A DNA stretch of 64,000 nucleotides. Source: Duganella sp. CF517 (GTDB lineage Bacteria > Pseudomonadota > Gammaproteobacteria > Burkholderiales > Burkholderiaceae_D). The DNA lies in contig NZ_FODC01000011.1 in NCBI RefSeq assembly GCF_900110275.1, positions 1 through 64,000 on the forward strand, in the 5' to 3' direction. A program made the position numbers and the translations under genes. The first letter of the stretch is position 1. Every line of letters begins with the position of its first letter. Shown here one piece after another: positions 52,294 to 60,966 of the stretch. The notes under the pieces are model-generated. The model worked only from the letters and a program-made list of their open reading frames with translations, was not told the DNA's origin and made no database searches.

Positions 52294-52315
52294 TGTGATC
52301 TGCGTCAACATCACA
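52294..52315. promoter_or_regulatory. Inverted repeat upstream of rfbF (TGTGAT-N10-ATCACA)
   Basis: Perfect six-base arms are separated by 10 bases, ending 13 bases before the ATG at 52329. A -10-like TAAAAT lies at 52268-52273 without a clear -35. The 117-base gap marks the likely start of a second transcription unit; the repeat could be an operator. Confidence 0.4.
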
Positions 52316-52328
52316 ATCCGGGGATAGC

Positions 52329-53102
52329 ATGAAAGCAGTCATATTGGCAGGCGGGCTGGGCACACGGCTCAGCGAAGAGACGACTGTCAAGCCCAAGCCG
52401 ATGGTCGAGGTCGGCGGCAAGCCGATCCTCTGGCACATCCTGAAAAGCTACTCCGCCCACGGCATCAACGACTTCGTCATCTGCTGCGGCTACCGCGGCT
52501 ATGTGATCAAGGAGTTCTTCGCCAACTACTTCCTGCACACGTCGGACGTCACGTTCGACCTGCAAAAAAACAGCATGGAAGTGCACGAACGGTTTTCCGA
52601 ACCCTGGAAGGTGACCTTGATCGACACCGGCGCCGACACGCTGACCGGCGGGCGCCTCAAGCGCGTGCGCCAGCACGTCGAACACGACGAGGCGTTCTGC
52701 TTCACCTACGGCGACGGCGTGTCCGATGTCGACATCGGCGCCTCGATCGCCTTCCACAAACAGCACGGCAAGCTGGCCACCATGACGGCGGTGCAGCCGC
52801 CGGGCCGCTTCGGCGCGATCGACATCGACGGCCAGCGCATCGTCAGCTTCAAGGAAAAGCCGCAGGGCGACGGCGCCTGGGTCAACGGCGGCTACTTCGT
52901 GCTGTCGCCGAAGGTGATCGACTACATCGCCGACGACAGCACCACGTGGGAAAAGGAGCCGATGGAACAACTGGCCAACGAAGGCCAGATGGACGCCTTC
53001 CACCACCACGGCTTCTGGCAGCCGATGGACACGCTGCGCGACAAGGTGCTGCTCGAAGACCTTTGGCAAAGCGGCAAGGCGCCGTGGAAGCGATGGCCAT
53101 GA
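52329..53102 (+). CDS. rfbF: Glucose-1-phosphate cytidylyltransferase
   Basis: This 257-residue enzyme forms CDP-glucose from CTP and glucose 1-phosphate, the first step to CDP-3,6-dideoxyhexoses. It has the nucleotidyltransferase start MKAVILAGGLGTRLSEETTV, KPMVEVGGKPILWHILK, the family-typical FVICCGYRGYVIKEFF, and FTYGDGVSDVDIGASIAFH with the metal-binding Asp. The end HHHGFWQPMDTLRDKVLLED fits the family at full length. The stop overlaps the dehydratase start (ATGA). It opens the rfbFGH-type operon. Confidence 0.95.
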   Translation: MKAVILAGGLGTRLSEETTVKPKPMVEVGGKPILWHILKSYSAHGINDFVICCGYRGYVIKEFFANYFLHTSDVTFDLQKNSMEVHERFSEPWKVTLIDTGADTLTGGRLKRVRQHVEHDEAFCFTYGDGVSDVDIGASIAFHKQHGKLATMTAVQPPGRFGAIDIDGQRIVSFKEKPQGDGAWVNGGYFVLSPKVIDYIADDSTTWEKEPMEQLANEGQMDAFHHHGFWQPMDTLRDKVLLEDLWQSGKAPWKRWP

Positions 53103-54178
53103 ATCCCTCCTTCTGGCAGGGCAAACGGGTTTTCCTCACCGGTCACACCGGCTTCAAAGGCAGCTGGCTGAGTTTATGGTTGCAGCAGCTGGGCGCGCAC
53201 GTCACCGGCTTCGCGCTGGCGGCGCCGAGCCAACCGAGCCTGTTCGACACGGCGCGCGTGGCCGACGGCATGACCTCGATCATCGGCGACATCCGCGACG
53301 GCGCCGCGCTGCGCGACGCCATGCTCGAAGCGCGGCCGGAGATCGTCATCCACATGGCGGCGCAGGCGCTGGTGCGCTACTCGTACGCCAATCCGGTCGA
53401 GACCTACGCCACCAACGTCATGGGCCTGGTGAACTTCTTCGAAGCGGTGCGCAACACGCCGGGCGTCAAGGCGGTGGTCAACGTCACCAGCGACAAGTGC
53501 TACGAAAACAAGGAATGGGCCTGGGGCTACCGCGAGAACGAAGCCTTCGGCGGCTACGACCCGTACAGCAACAGCAAGGCCTGCGCCGAACTGGTGACGG
53601 CCGGCTACCGCTCGTCGTTCTTCAACCCGGAAAAATACGCCGAGCATGGCGTGGCGCTGGCCTCGGGCCGCGCCGGCAACGTGATCGGCGGCGGCGACTG
53701 GGCCGAGGACCGTTTGATCCCCGACATGGTGCGCGCCATCGCCGCCGGCAAGCCGGTGCGCATCCGCAGCCCGCACGCGATCCGCCCGTGGCAGCACGTG
53801 CTGGAGCCGCTGTCGGGCTACCTGACGCTGGCCGAGCACCTGTACACCCACGGCGCGGCCTATGCCGAAGGCTTCAACTTCGGCCCGCACGACATCGACG
53901 CGCGCCCGGTCGAATGGATCATCTCGCGCCTGTGCGAGAGCTGGGGCGACGGCGCCAGCTGGGAGCTGGACCGGGCGCCGCAACCGCACGAGGCGCACTA
54001 CCTCAAGCTCGATTGTTCCAAGGCGCGCGCGCGCCTGCAATGGCAGCCGCGCTGGCACCTGGGCCACACCATCGACATGATCGTCGGCTGGCATAAAGCC
54101 TGCGCCGCGCACGGCGCCGACATGCGCGCCTTCACGCTGGCGCAAATCGACACCTATCAAAATACCGCATATCTTTAA
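53099..54178 (+). CDS. rfbG: CDP-glucose 4,6-dehydratase
   Basis: This protein of about 359 residues begins at the ATG at 53099, overlapping rfbF by ATGA; an ATG at 53093 is an alternative. It is an extended short-chain dehydrogenase with the NAD motif FLTGHTGFKGSWLSLWL, IHMAAQALVRYSYANPVETY, NVTSDKCYENKEWAWGYREN carrying the Thr/Asp/Glu-type dehydratase residues, and the catalytic Tyr-Lys in YDPYSNSKACAE. RAGNVIGGGDWAEDRLIPD is characteristic. It makes CDP-4-keto-6-deoxyglucose, the substrate of the RfbH enzyme next door. Confidence 0.95.
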   Translation: MNPSFWQGKRVFLTGHTGFKGSWLSLWLQQLGAHVTGFALAAPSQPSLFDTARVADGMTSIIGDIRDGAALRDAMLEARPEIVIHMAAQALVRYSYANPVETYATNVMGLVNFFEAVRNTPGVKAVVNVTSDKCYENKEWAWGYRENEAFGGYDPYSNSKACAELVTAGYRSSFFNPEKYAEHGVALASGRAGNVIGGGDWAEDRLIPDMVRAIAAGKPVRIRSPHAIRPWQHVLEPLSGYLTLAEHLYTHGAAYAEGFNFGPHDIDARPVEWIISRLCESWGDGASWELDRAPQPHEAHYLKLDCSKARARLQWQPRWHLGHTIDMIVGWHKACAAHGADMRAFTLAQIDTYQNTAYL

Positions 54179-54210
54179 GCGCATCTGCGCATACAACCAA
54201 GGCCGCAATC

Positions 54211-55536
54211 ATGAGTGAAGCACAAACCAAAGAACAACTCCGCGAACAGATCATCAAGCTGGTGGGCGAATACGGCGCGCTGGCCAGCGTGCCGAAGGCC
54301 TTCGAACCCGGCGTGACGGTGATCCCGCCGGCCGGCAAGGTGGTCGGCGCGCCGGAAATGGAACTGATGGTCGAAGCTTCGCTCGACGCCTGGCTGACCA
54401 CCGGCCGCTTCAACGACCAGTTCGAGGCCAGGCTGGCCAAGATGATCGGCGTCGACTTCCTGATCACCGTCAATTCCGGCTCGTCGGCCAACCTGGTCGC
54501 GTTCAACACCCTGACCTCGCCGAAGCTGGGACCGCGCGCGATCCAGCCGGGCGATGAAGTCATCGGCGTGGCCGCCGGCTTCCCCACCACCGTCAACCCG
54601 ATCATCCAGTTCGGCGCGATTCCGGTGTTCGTGGACGTGGAGCTGGGCACCTACAACATCGACGTCACCAAGCTGGAAGCGGCCATCTCGCCGAAGACCA
54701 AGGCGATCATGCTGGCGCACACGCTGGGCAATCCGTACAACCTGGACGTGATCGTCGCGATCTGCAAAAAATACAATCTGTGGCTGATCGAAGACTGCTG
54801 CGACGCCCTCGGCTCGACCTACGACGGCAAGATGGTCGGCACCTTCGGCGACATCGGCACCATGTCGTTCTACCCGGCCCACCACATCACGATGGGCGAA
54901 GGCGGCGCGGTCTTCACCAACAACGCGGAACTGAAGATGATCGCCGAGTCGTTCCGCGACTGGGGCCGCGATTGCTACTGCCCGCCGGGCAAGGACAACA
55001 CCTGCGGCAAGCGCTTCTGCCAGTGCTTCGGCACCCTGCCGGCCGGCTACGACCACAAGTACACCTACAGCCACCTGGGCTACAACCTCAAGATCACCGA
55101 CATGCAGGCCGCCTGCGGCCTGGCGCAGATCGACCGCGCGGCCGGTTTCATCCAGGCCCGCAAGGACAACTTCGCGTATCTGACGGAGCGCCTGCAGTCG
55201 TGCGCCGAGTTCCTGATCCTGCCGGTGGCGACCGAAAATTCCGACCCGTCGTGGTTCGGCTTCCCGATGACGCTCAAGCCGGAAGCGAACGTCGCCCGGG
55301 TCGATTTGCTGACCTACCTGGACCAGCACAAGATCGGCACCCGCCTGCTGTTCGCCGGTAACCTGACGCGCCAGCCGTACATGATCGGCCGCAACTACCG
55401 CGTCTCGGGCGACCTGGCCAACACCGACCGCGTGATGAACGACACCTTCTGGATCGGCGTCTTCCCCGGCCTGACGCGCGAGATGCTGGACTTCACCGTC
55501 GAAAAACTGGAAGCCTTCTTCGGCGTGAACTTCTAA
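54211..55536 (+). CDS. rfbH: CDP-4-keto-6-deoxyglucose 3-dehydrase (RfbH/E1)
   Basis: This 441-residue enzyme depends on pyridoxamine phosphate and 2Fe-2S. It is in the DegT family, but the usual PLP lysine is replaced by histidine in SFYPAHHITMGEGGAV, the hallmark of the dehydrase. The iron-sulfur cysteines are grouped in WGRDCYCPPGKDNTCG and RFCQCFG. It removes the C3 hydroxyl, giving a 3,6-dideoxy-4-keto sugar after reduction by a separate E3 reductase. No E3 gene is in this window, so it must be elsewhere. Thirty-two bases separate it from rfbG and two from the next gene. Confidence 0.95.
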   Translation: MSEAQTKEQLREQIIKLVGEYGALASVPKAFEPGVTVIPPAGKVVGAPEMELMVEASLDAWLTTGRFNDQFEARLAKMIGVDFLITVNSGSSANLVAFNTLTSPKLGPRAIQPGDEVIGVAAGFPTTVNPIIQFGAIPVFVDVELGTYNIDVTKLEAAISPKTKAIMLAHTLGNPYNLDVIVAICKKYNLWLIEDCCDALGSTYDGKMVGTFGDIGTMSFYPAHHITMGEGGAVFTNNAELKMIAESFRDWGRDCYCPPGKDNTCGKRFCQCFGTLPAGYDHKYTYSHLGYNLKITDMQAACGLAQIDRAAGFIQARKDNFAYLTERLQSCAEFLILPVATENSDPSWFGFPMTLKPEANVARVDLLTYLDQHKIGTRLLFAGNLTRQPYMIGRNYRVSGDLANTDRVMNDTFWIGVFPGLTREMLDFTVEKLEAFFGVNF

Positions 55537-55538
55537 CC

Positions 55539-56507
55539 ATGATGCAGCGCGTCGCCATCCTCGGTGCCAGCAGCCAGATCGCCAGGGACCTGATCCTGTC
55601 GAACGCCCGCGCCGGCGCCGGACAGCATGATCTGCTGCTGTACGTGCGCGACGTGGCGGCGACCCGGCGCTGGCTGGACGGCCACGCGCTGGGGTTCGCG
55701 GTGGCGCCCTACGCCGACTACGGCAAGGCGCCGCACACGGCGGTGCTCAACTTCGTCGGCGTGGGCGACCCGCGGCGCGCCGCGCAAATGGGCGGCGACA
55801 TCTTCGGCGTCACCCAGCAGTTCGACGACCTGGTGCTGAACGAACTGCGGCGCCACCCGGAGCGCCGCTACATCTTCCTGTCCAGCGGCGCGGCCTACGG
55901 CAGCACGTTCCCGCGGCCGGCCGACGCCGACACGCCGGCCGTGATCAACCTGAACGCGCTGGCGCCGCAGGAATACTATGCGGTCGCCAAGCTGCACGCC
56001 GAATGCAAGCACCGCGCGCTGCCGCAGCTGGCGATCACCGACCTGCGCGTGTTCAACTACTTCAGCCACACGCAGGACCTCGACGCCCGCTTCTTCATCA
56101 CCGACATCGTGCGCGCGATCCGCGACGGCGCGACCTTGCGCACCTCGGCCGACACGATGGTGCGCGACTACCTGCATCCGCACGACTTCCACCGCCTGGT
56201 CGACTGCGTGCTGCGCGCGCCGGCCGGCAACCGCGCGCTGGACTGCTACAGCGCCGCGCCGGTCGAGAAAAGCGCGCTGCTGGCGGCCATGCGCGCGCGC
56301 TTCGGGCTGCGCTACGAGGTGGCGGACCCCGCCCAACAGGCCGGCGCCGGCGCCGGCAACGTCGTCAACGCCACCGGCGCCAAGCCTTACTATTATTCAC
56401 TGAACCGGCAAGCCGCCGGCTTGGGCTATCAACCGGCGTACTCCTCGATCGAGGGGATCACCGCCGAAGCGGCGCTCATCCTCGAAGCGGGCGCCGCCGC
56501 GCCATAG
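55539..56507 (+). CDS. NAD(P)-dependent sugar epimerase/reductase
   Basis: This 322-residue short-chain dehydrogenase-type protein starts two bases after rfbH. It has the dinucleotide motif VAILGASSQIARDLILS, a Ser-rich strand YIFLSSGAAYGS, and the catalytic YYAVAKLHAE. FNYFSHTQDLDARFFITDIV, MVRDYLHPHDFHRLVDCVL and a C-terminal sugar-binding part follow. In CDP-dideoxyhexose pathways an enzyme at this position reduces the 4-keto group (abequose/paratose synthase type) or reduces a branched intermediate (YerF type). Which applies here depends on what the transketolase pair does. It is translationally close to both neighbours. Confidence 0.82.
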   Translation: MMQRVAILGASSQIARDLILSNARAGAGQHDLLLYVRDVAATRRWLDGHALGFAVAPYADYGKAPHTAVLNFVGVGDPRRAAQMGGDIFGVTQQFDDLVLNELRRHPERRYIFLSSGAAYGSTFPRPADADTPAVINLNALAPQEYYAVAKLHAECKHRALPQLAITDLRVFNYFSHTQDLDARFFITDIVRAIRDGATLRTSADTMVRDYLHPHDFHRLVDCVLRAPAGNRALDCYSAAPVEKSALLAAMRARFGLRYEVADPAQQAGAGAGNVVNATGAKPYYYSLNRQAAGLGYQPAYSSIEGITAEAALILEAGAAAP

Positions 56508-56523
56508 AAAGAAGGATTCCCCC

Positions 56524-57330
56524 ATGACAGCAGATTTCAGCGCAAACAGCATCCGCCGCACGGTGCTGGAAATGTCCTACGCCGGTTCGACCGTGCACGT
56601 CGCTTGCGCGTTCTCGTTGACCGAGATCCTGGCCGTGCTGTACCGCAAGCACCTGCGCTATCCGGACAACAACCCGGACCACCCGCGGCGCGACTACCTG
56701 ATCCTGTCCAAGGGCCACGGCGTGATGGCGCAGTACGCCTGCCTGTACCAGAAGGGCTGGCTGGCCCAATCCGACCTGCAACGGTTTTACGCCGACGGCA
56801 CCAAGCTCAAAGGCTTGTCCGACGCCCACGTGACCGGTTGCGAGGTGACCGCCGGCTCGCTCGGCCACGGCTTGTCGGTCGGCGTCGGCATGGCGCTCGC
56901 CGCCAGGCTCGACGCCAGCGACCAGATGACCTACGCCGTCGTCGGCGACGGCGAGATGAACGAGGGCCCGATCTGGGAGGCGCTGCTGTTCGCCGCCCAC
57001 CGCAAGCTCGACAACCTGGTCGTCATCGTCGACGAGAACGGCTTCCAGGCGATGGGCCGCACCAGCGAGGTGATGGAGCTGGGCTCGCTGCGCGACAAGT
57101 TCGCCGCGTTCGGCTTCGAGGCCGTGGCGCTCGACGGCCACGACGAGGCCGCGCTCGACGCCGCCCTCGCGGGGTTCAAGGCCAACCGCGACGGCCGGCC
57201 CAAGGCCATCGTCGCACGCACCGTCAAGGGCAAGGGCGTGTCGTTCATGGAGGACCAAAACATGTGGCACTACACCCGCCTGAACGCGGACACTTACGCG
57301 GCCGCGATGGCCGAACTGGAACCGGTATGA
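56524..57330 (+). CDS. Transketolase-like protein, N-terminal (thiamine diphosphate-binding) subunit
   Basis: This 268-residue protein is the first half of a split transketolase: MSYAGSTVHVACAFSLTEIL, DYLILSKGHGVMAQYACLY, GSLGHGLSVGVGMALAARL, and the thiamine diphosphate motif starting VVGDGEMNEGPIWEAL and running to VDENGFQ. The end has KAIVARTVKGKGVSFMED. Together with the next protein it should move a two-carbon unit. Housekeeping transketolase is a single ~660-residue chain, so the split form inside a CDP-deoxysugar operon points to a sugar-nucleotide reaction such as adding a branch. An ATGA overlap couples it to its partner. Confidence 0.88.
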   Translation: MTADFSANSIRRTVLEMSYAGSTVHVACAFSLTEILAVLYRKHLRYPDNNPDHPRRDYLILSKGHGVMAQYACLYQKGWLAQSDLQRFYADGTKLKGLSDAHVTGCEVTAGSLGHGLSVGVGMALAARLDASDQMTYAVVGDGEMNEGPIWEALLFAAHRKLDNLVVIVDENGFQAMGRTSEVMELGSLRDKFAAFGFEAVALDGHDEAALDAALAGFKANRDGRPKAIVARTVKGKGVSFMEDQNMWHYTRLNADTYAAAMAELEPV

Positions 57331-58253
57331 GAGACGCTTTTTCCCGCGCCATCACCGCCGCCGCGCTGGCCGACCCCAAGGTGCTGCTGCTGACGGGCGA
57401 CCACGGCTACGCGCTGTTCGACGAGTTCCGCGGCCGCTGCCCGGAACAATTCATCAACTGCGGCATCGCCGAACAAAACATGGTGGGCATGGCGGCCGGC
57501 CTGGCCAAGGCCGGCTACAAGCCGATCGTCTACGGCCTGGCCTGCTTCATCCCGGTGCGCGTGCTCGAGCAGATCAAACTGGACGTCTGCTACGAAGGCT
57601 TGCCGGTGGTCTTCATCGGCGACGGCGCCGGCGTCGTCTACAGCGCCCTGGGCAGCAGCCACCAGTCGACCGAGGACATCGCCGTTCTGCGCGCCATCCC
57701 CGGCATCGACATCCTGTCGCCATGCGACGACCACGAAATGGATTACGCGATGGAACAGGCGCTGCGCTTCACGCGGCCGGTGTATGTGCGCATGGGCAAA
57801 TCGGACGTGCCGGCGGTGCATGCCGAAGCTTGCCGGGCGCCGTTGGGCGACCTGCTGCCGGCGCGCGCCGGCGCCGACGGCCACACCGCCTTCATCGCCA
57901 CCGGCTCGATGGTGCACGCCGCCGTGCAACTGGCGCAGTCGCTCGACGACCACGCGGTCTGGAGCGCGCCGTGCGTCAAGCCGCTGAACGTCGACCAGGT
58001 GCGGCAACTGGCGCGGCGCTATGCGCGGCTGGTGGTGCTGGAAGAGCACAACCGCATCGGCGGGCTGGGCGGCGCGGTGGCGGAGATCGTCGCCGGCCTC
58101 GGCGGCGCGCGCGCCAGCGTGCTGCGGCTCGGCATCGACGACCGCTTCTCGCAATTCAACGGCAGCTGGGATTACCTGCGCCGCGAGCACGGCATCGACC
58201 TCGAAGCGCTGCGCGGCCAGATCGCCGCGTCCGCCAACACCGCCCATGACTGA
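57327..58253 (+). CDS. Transketolase-like protein, C-terminal (pyrimidine-binding) subunit
   Basis: This 308-residue protein is the second half of the split enzyme. It shows VLLLTGDHGYALFDEF, the pyrimidine domain with the catalytic Glu in NCGIAEQNMVGMAAGLA, SALGSSHQSTEDIAVLRAIP, PVYVRMGKSDVP, and the C-terminal transketolase domain LVVLEEHNRIGGLGGAVAEI. It is full length for the family. It overlaps the next glycosyltransferase gene by eight bases. The pair resembles subunits found near deoxysugar genes in polysaccharide clusters; the acceptor is unknown. Confidence 0.88.
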   Translation: MRDAFSRAITAAALADPKVLLLTGDHGYALFDEFRGRCPEQFINCGIAEQNMVGMAAGLAKAGYKPIVYGLACFIPVRVLEQIKLDVCYEGLPVVFIGDGAGVVYSALGSSHQSTEDIAVLRAIPGIDILSPCDDHEMDYAMEQALRFTRPVYVRMGKSDVPAVHAEACRAPLGDLLPARAGADGHTAFIATGSMVHAAVQLAQSLDDHAVWSAPCVKPLNVDQVRQLARRYARLVVLEEHNRIGGLGGAVAEIVAGLGGARASVLRLGIDDRFSQFNGSWDYLRREHGIDLEALRGQIAASANTAHD

Positions 58254-59793
58254 CATGACCACTTCCCCCGGCCCGATCCTGTCGATCTGCATCCCCACCT
58301 TCAACCGCGCGCCGTTCCTGCAGCACACGCTCGACAGCATCGTCGCGCAGGCGGCCTTCCGCGACACCGGCGACATCGAAGTGGTGATCTCGGACAACTG
58401 CTCGGACGACAACACCAAGGATGTCGGCGAAGCGTTCGCGGCCGCCTTTCCGGGCAAGATACGCTACCAGCGCCATCCGGAGCCGGTGTTCGCCGACAAG
58501 AACTTCGAGGCGGCGCTGCGCATGGGCCGCGGCACCTACCTGAAGCTGCACAACGACAACCTGATGATCCTCGACGGCAGCCTGGCCGAGCTGGTCAAGG
58601 TGTACACGGCGGTGGCGGTGGAACGGCCGGTGGTGTTTTTCACCAACGGCAATATGTTCACCGGCAACGCGCTGGAAGCGCTCAACACGCTCAGCGAGTT
58701 CGTCGCCAAGGTCTCGTATTTCTGCACGTGGATCGGCGGCTTCGGCATGTGGCGCGAGGAATTCGAAGCGATGCCCGACTTCGGCCGCAACGTCCACCTC
58801 AAGCTGGTGCAAACCGACGTCACGTTCCGCCTGTTGGCGATGGGCAAGCGCGCGATCGTGCTGTACGGCGCCTACTTCGCCGGCCAGGACATCGGCCGCA
58901 AGAGCGGCTACAACATCGCCGAGGTGTTCGGCAACAACTACCTCTCGCTGATGAAGCCGTATCTGGAGAGCGGCCAGCTCGACCGCGCCGTCTACGAGGC
59001 CGAGAAAAAGCGGCTGCTGGTCAACCACATCATTCCCTACTACTTCGGCGACAACGATTTTTCCAAGAGCGGCTTCTTCCAGCACATGCAGGACTACCTG
59101 CACGACGACTATTTCTACAAGGCGATCGAACACTTGATCACCGACGTGCCGAAGGCGGTGGCCGCGCCGGCGCCGGTGGTGGAGAAATCGTTCGAGGAGC
59201 AAAAGGCCGACTACTGGCGCGCGCTCAACCCGCACAACCACACGATGCTGACGATGTCGTCGGGACCGTTCGACTTCAGCCGGGTGACGGTGGGGCGCCG
59301 CTCGTATGGCGAGCTCAACATCATGGCCTACGGCCGCGACGCCGAGCGGCTGACGATCGGCAGCTTCGTCTCGATCGCCAGCGACGTCAAATTCATGCTG
59401 GGCGGGAACCATCCGTATGACGGCTTCTCCACCTTCCCGTTCAAGGTCAAGTATCTGGGCGAAATGCTCGAATCGTCGACCAAGGGGCCGATCGTGGTGG
59501 GCGACGACGTCTGGATCGGCTACCAGGTGCTGATCATGTCGGGGGTGACGATAGGCCAGGGCGCGATCGTCGCCGCCGGCAGCGTGGTGACCAAGGACGT
59601 GGCGCCGTACACCATCGTCGGCGGCAACCCGGCCAAATACATCAAGCACCGCTTCGAACCGGCGGTGGTGGAGCGGATGCTGAAGTTCGACTTTTCCAAG
59701 GTCAGCGACGAGGCCATCCTCGCCAACCGCGACATCTTGTACCAAGGTTTAACGGCGGAAAACGTCGACGCCGTCCTGGCGAAGCTGCAATAA
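58246..59793 (+). CDS. GT2 glycosyltransferase fused to a hexapeptide acetyltransferase
   Basis: This protein of about 515 residues begins at the ATG at 58246, inside the end of the transketolase subunit. Residues ~6-300 are a GT2 domain: ILSICIPTFNRAPFLQHTLD, IEVVISDNCSDDNTKDV, and an acceptor region with GRGTYLKLHNDNLMILDG, where the usual DDD is HND, so metal binding may differ. Residues ~335-505 are a left-handed beta-helix acetyltransferase of the CatB/xenobiotic type (LNIMAYGRDAERLTIGSFVS, GNHPYDGFSTFPF, VVGDDVWIGYQVLIMSGVTI, AAGSVVTKDVAPYTIVGGNP). One protein could thus both transfer and acetylate a sugar. It is the last gene of the plus-strand cluster. Confidence 0.87.
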   Translation: MTDMTTSPGPILSICIPTFNRAPFLQHTLDSIVAQAAFRDTGDIEVVISDNCSDDNTKDVGEAFAAAFPGKIRYQRHPEPVFADKNFEAALRMGRGTYLKLHNDNLMILDGSLAELVKVYTAVAVERPVVFFTNGNMFTGNALEALNTLSEFVAKVSYFCTWIGGFGMWREEFEAMPDFGRNVHLKLVQTDVTFRLLAMGKRAIVLYGAYFAGQDIGRKSGYNIAEVFGNNYLSLMKPYLESGQLDRAVYEAEKKRLLVNHIIPYYFGDNDFSKSGFFQHMQDYLHDDYFYKAIEHLITDVPKAVAAPAPVVEKSFEEQKADYWRALNPHNHTMLTMSSGPFDFSRVTVGRRSYGELNIMAYGRDAERLTIGSFVSIASDVKFMLGGNHPYDGFSTFPFKVKYLGEMLESSTKGPIVVGDDVWIGYQVLIMSGVTIGQGAIVAAGSVVTKDVAPYTIVGGNPAKYIKHRFEPAVVERMLKFDFSKVSDEAILANRDILYQGLTAENVDAVLAKLQ

Positions 59794-59800
59794 AACATCG

Positions 59801-59885
59801 GGGGTCAAGTCTGTCATTCGGACACGTTCACAACCGTATCCCTGCGGTACGGCCGAGCTTGTGTCCGAATGACAGACTTGACCCC
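59801..59885. repeat. Palindromic element, family B, copy 2
   Basis: This 85-base element has perfect 25-base arms (GGGGTCAAGTCTGTC... and its exact complement) and an inner CCGTA/TACGG stem. It lies eight bases after the plus-strand stop and five bases before the end of the minus-strand methyltransferase gene, so it could stop transcription from both sides. Confidence 0.88.
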
Positions 59886-59890
59886 GGGTT

Positions 59891-60940
59891 TTAGTTAAAG
59901 CTGAGGTGCTTGGACTTGTAGATGTACTCGTACTCGTCCATGTCTTTGTTGCGCGCCATGTTCCACAGCGCCGGCGCGCGCGAGATCAGTTCGAACTTGT
60001 CGAAGTCGAACGCGAAGTCGTCGGCCTTGACCGGCGGGATCGCCGTGTGGTTGACGTGGTAGATGAACTTGCGCGACAGGCGGCTGAACTGCTTGACGTA
60101 GTTGGCCACGTTGTTGAGCGACATCTCCGCCAGGCTGTACGAGTTGAACGCCAGGTCCACCGTGTCGTCCTTGAGGTCGGCCAGCGCGAAGTTCGGCAGC
60201 ACCACCGCGTCGTATTGCGTGAGGTCGGCCGTGGCCAGGTCGATCTCGCCGAACAACGCGACCTTCTTGTCCGGACAGCCGCTCAGCAGGTAATACGCGC
60301 TCAGCGCCATGTTCTCCGGCAGGTCGACGTCGATGTAGGTCAGGTCCGGGTTGTCGCGCATCAGGAAGTGGCCCAGCCCGCCGAAGCCGCCGCCCAGTTC
60401 CAGCACCGTCTTGTGCGACGTGCCGCGGATCAGGCGGCCGATGATGGTGGCGTAATAGTGCTGGTAGTCGACGCCGGCGCGGAAGAACTTGCCGTCGATG
60501 TAGAAGCCGTACGGATTGCCCACGTTCGGCGTCTCGAGCGCGTCGAGCGGCACCGTCTTGCCGATCGAGTCGAGCCAGATGTTCATGCGGTGCATGACGT
60601 CGGCCAGGTACTTGCCCTTGGCGTCGTCGCTGATGCTGCCCGAGAAATAGGTGCTTTCCATGTCGACCGGCATGCCGTGGATGCCGATGGTGCTGCGGTC
60701 GCGGAAGAAGTTGGCGTAGATGTGCGCCAGCTTGTCGACGTCGCGGTGCGCCATCGTCGCCATCAGGTCGCCCATGAAGCTTTGGTAGATCGGCAGCCAC
60801 ATGTGGCTGACCTGGTATTCCTCGGCCGCGTCCTTCTGCACCGCCTTGGCTTTGTTATAGGCCGTCATCACGCGCTCGACGATGGCGCGGTCGGCAACCG
60901 ACGGGCGTTCGATGAATCCGTTGTCTACAGTTAAATACAT
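59891..60940 (-). CDS. Putative sugar O-methyltransferase
   Basis: This protein of about 349 residues has a SAM-binding motif near the middle (TVLELGGGFGGLGHFLMRD), then YIDVDLPENMALSAYYLL and VDLAFNSYSLAEMSLNNVAN. The pattern is that of the putative sugar O-methyltransferase group found in polysaccharide loci. The N-terminal ~150 residues are helical (AYNKAKAVQKDAAEEYQVSH) and include MESTYFSGSISDDAKGKYLA. The ATG at 60940 is chosen because it opens a coherent N-terminus; 26 bases separate it from hlyD, so it is probably co-transcribed with the secretion genes. It may methylate a terminal sugar of the glycan made here. Confidence 0.8.
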   Translation of the reverse strand: MYLTVDNGFIERPSVADRAIVERVMTAYNKAKAVQKDAAEEYQVSHMWLPIYQSFMGDLMATMAHRDVDKLAHIYANFFRDRSTIGIHGMPVDMESTYFSGSISDDAKGKYLADVMHRMNIWLDSIGKTVPLDALETPNVGNPYGFYIDGKFFRAGVDYQHYYATIIGRLIRGTSHKTVLELGGGFGGLGHFLMRDNPDLTYIDVDLPENMALSAYYLLSGCPDKKVALFGEIDLATADLTQYDAVVLPNFALADLKDDTVDLAFNSYSLAEMSLNNVANYVKQFSRLSRKFIYHVNHTAIPPVKADDFAFDFDKFELISRAPALWNMARNKDMDEYEYIYKSKHLSFN

Positions 60941-60966
60941 GGCGGTTCCTGGTTCCTGGTGAGCGG

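Noticed and set aside
52294..52315. CRP site upstream of rfbF
   Set aside because: The arms resemble TGTGA/TCACA, but 12 bases lie between the core pentamers instead of six, so standard CRP binding is unlikely. It is kept only as an unspecified dyad.
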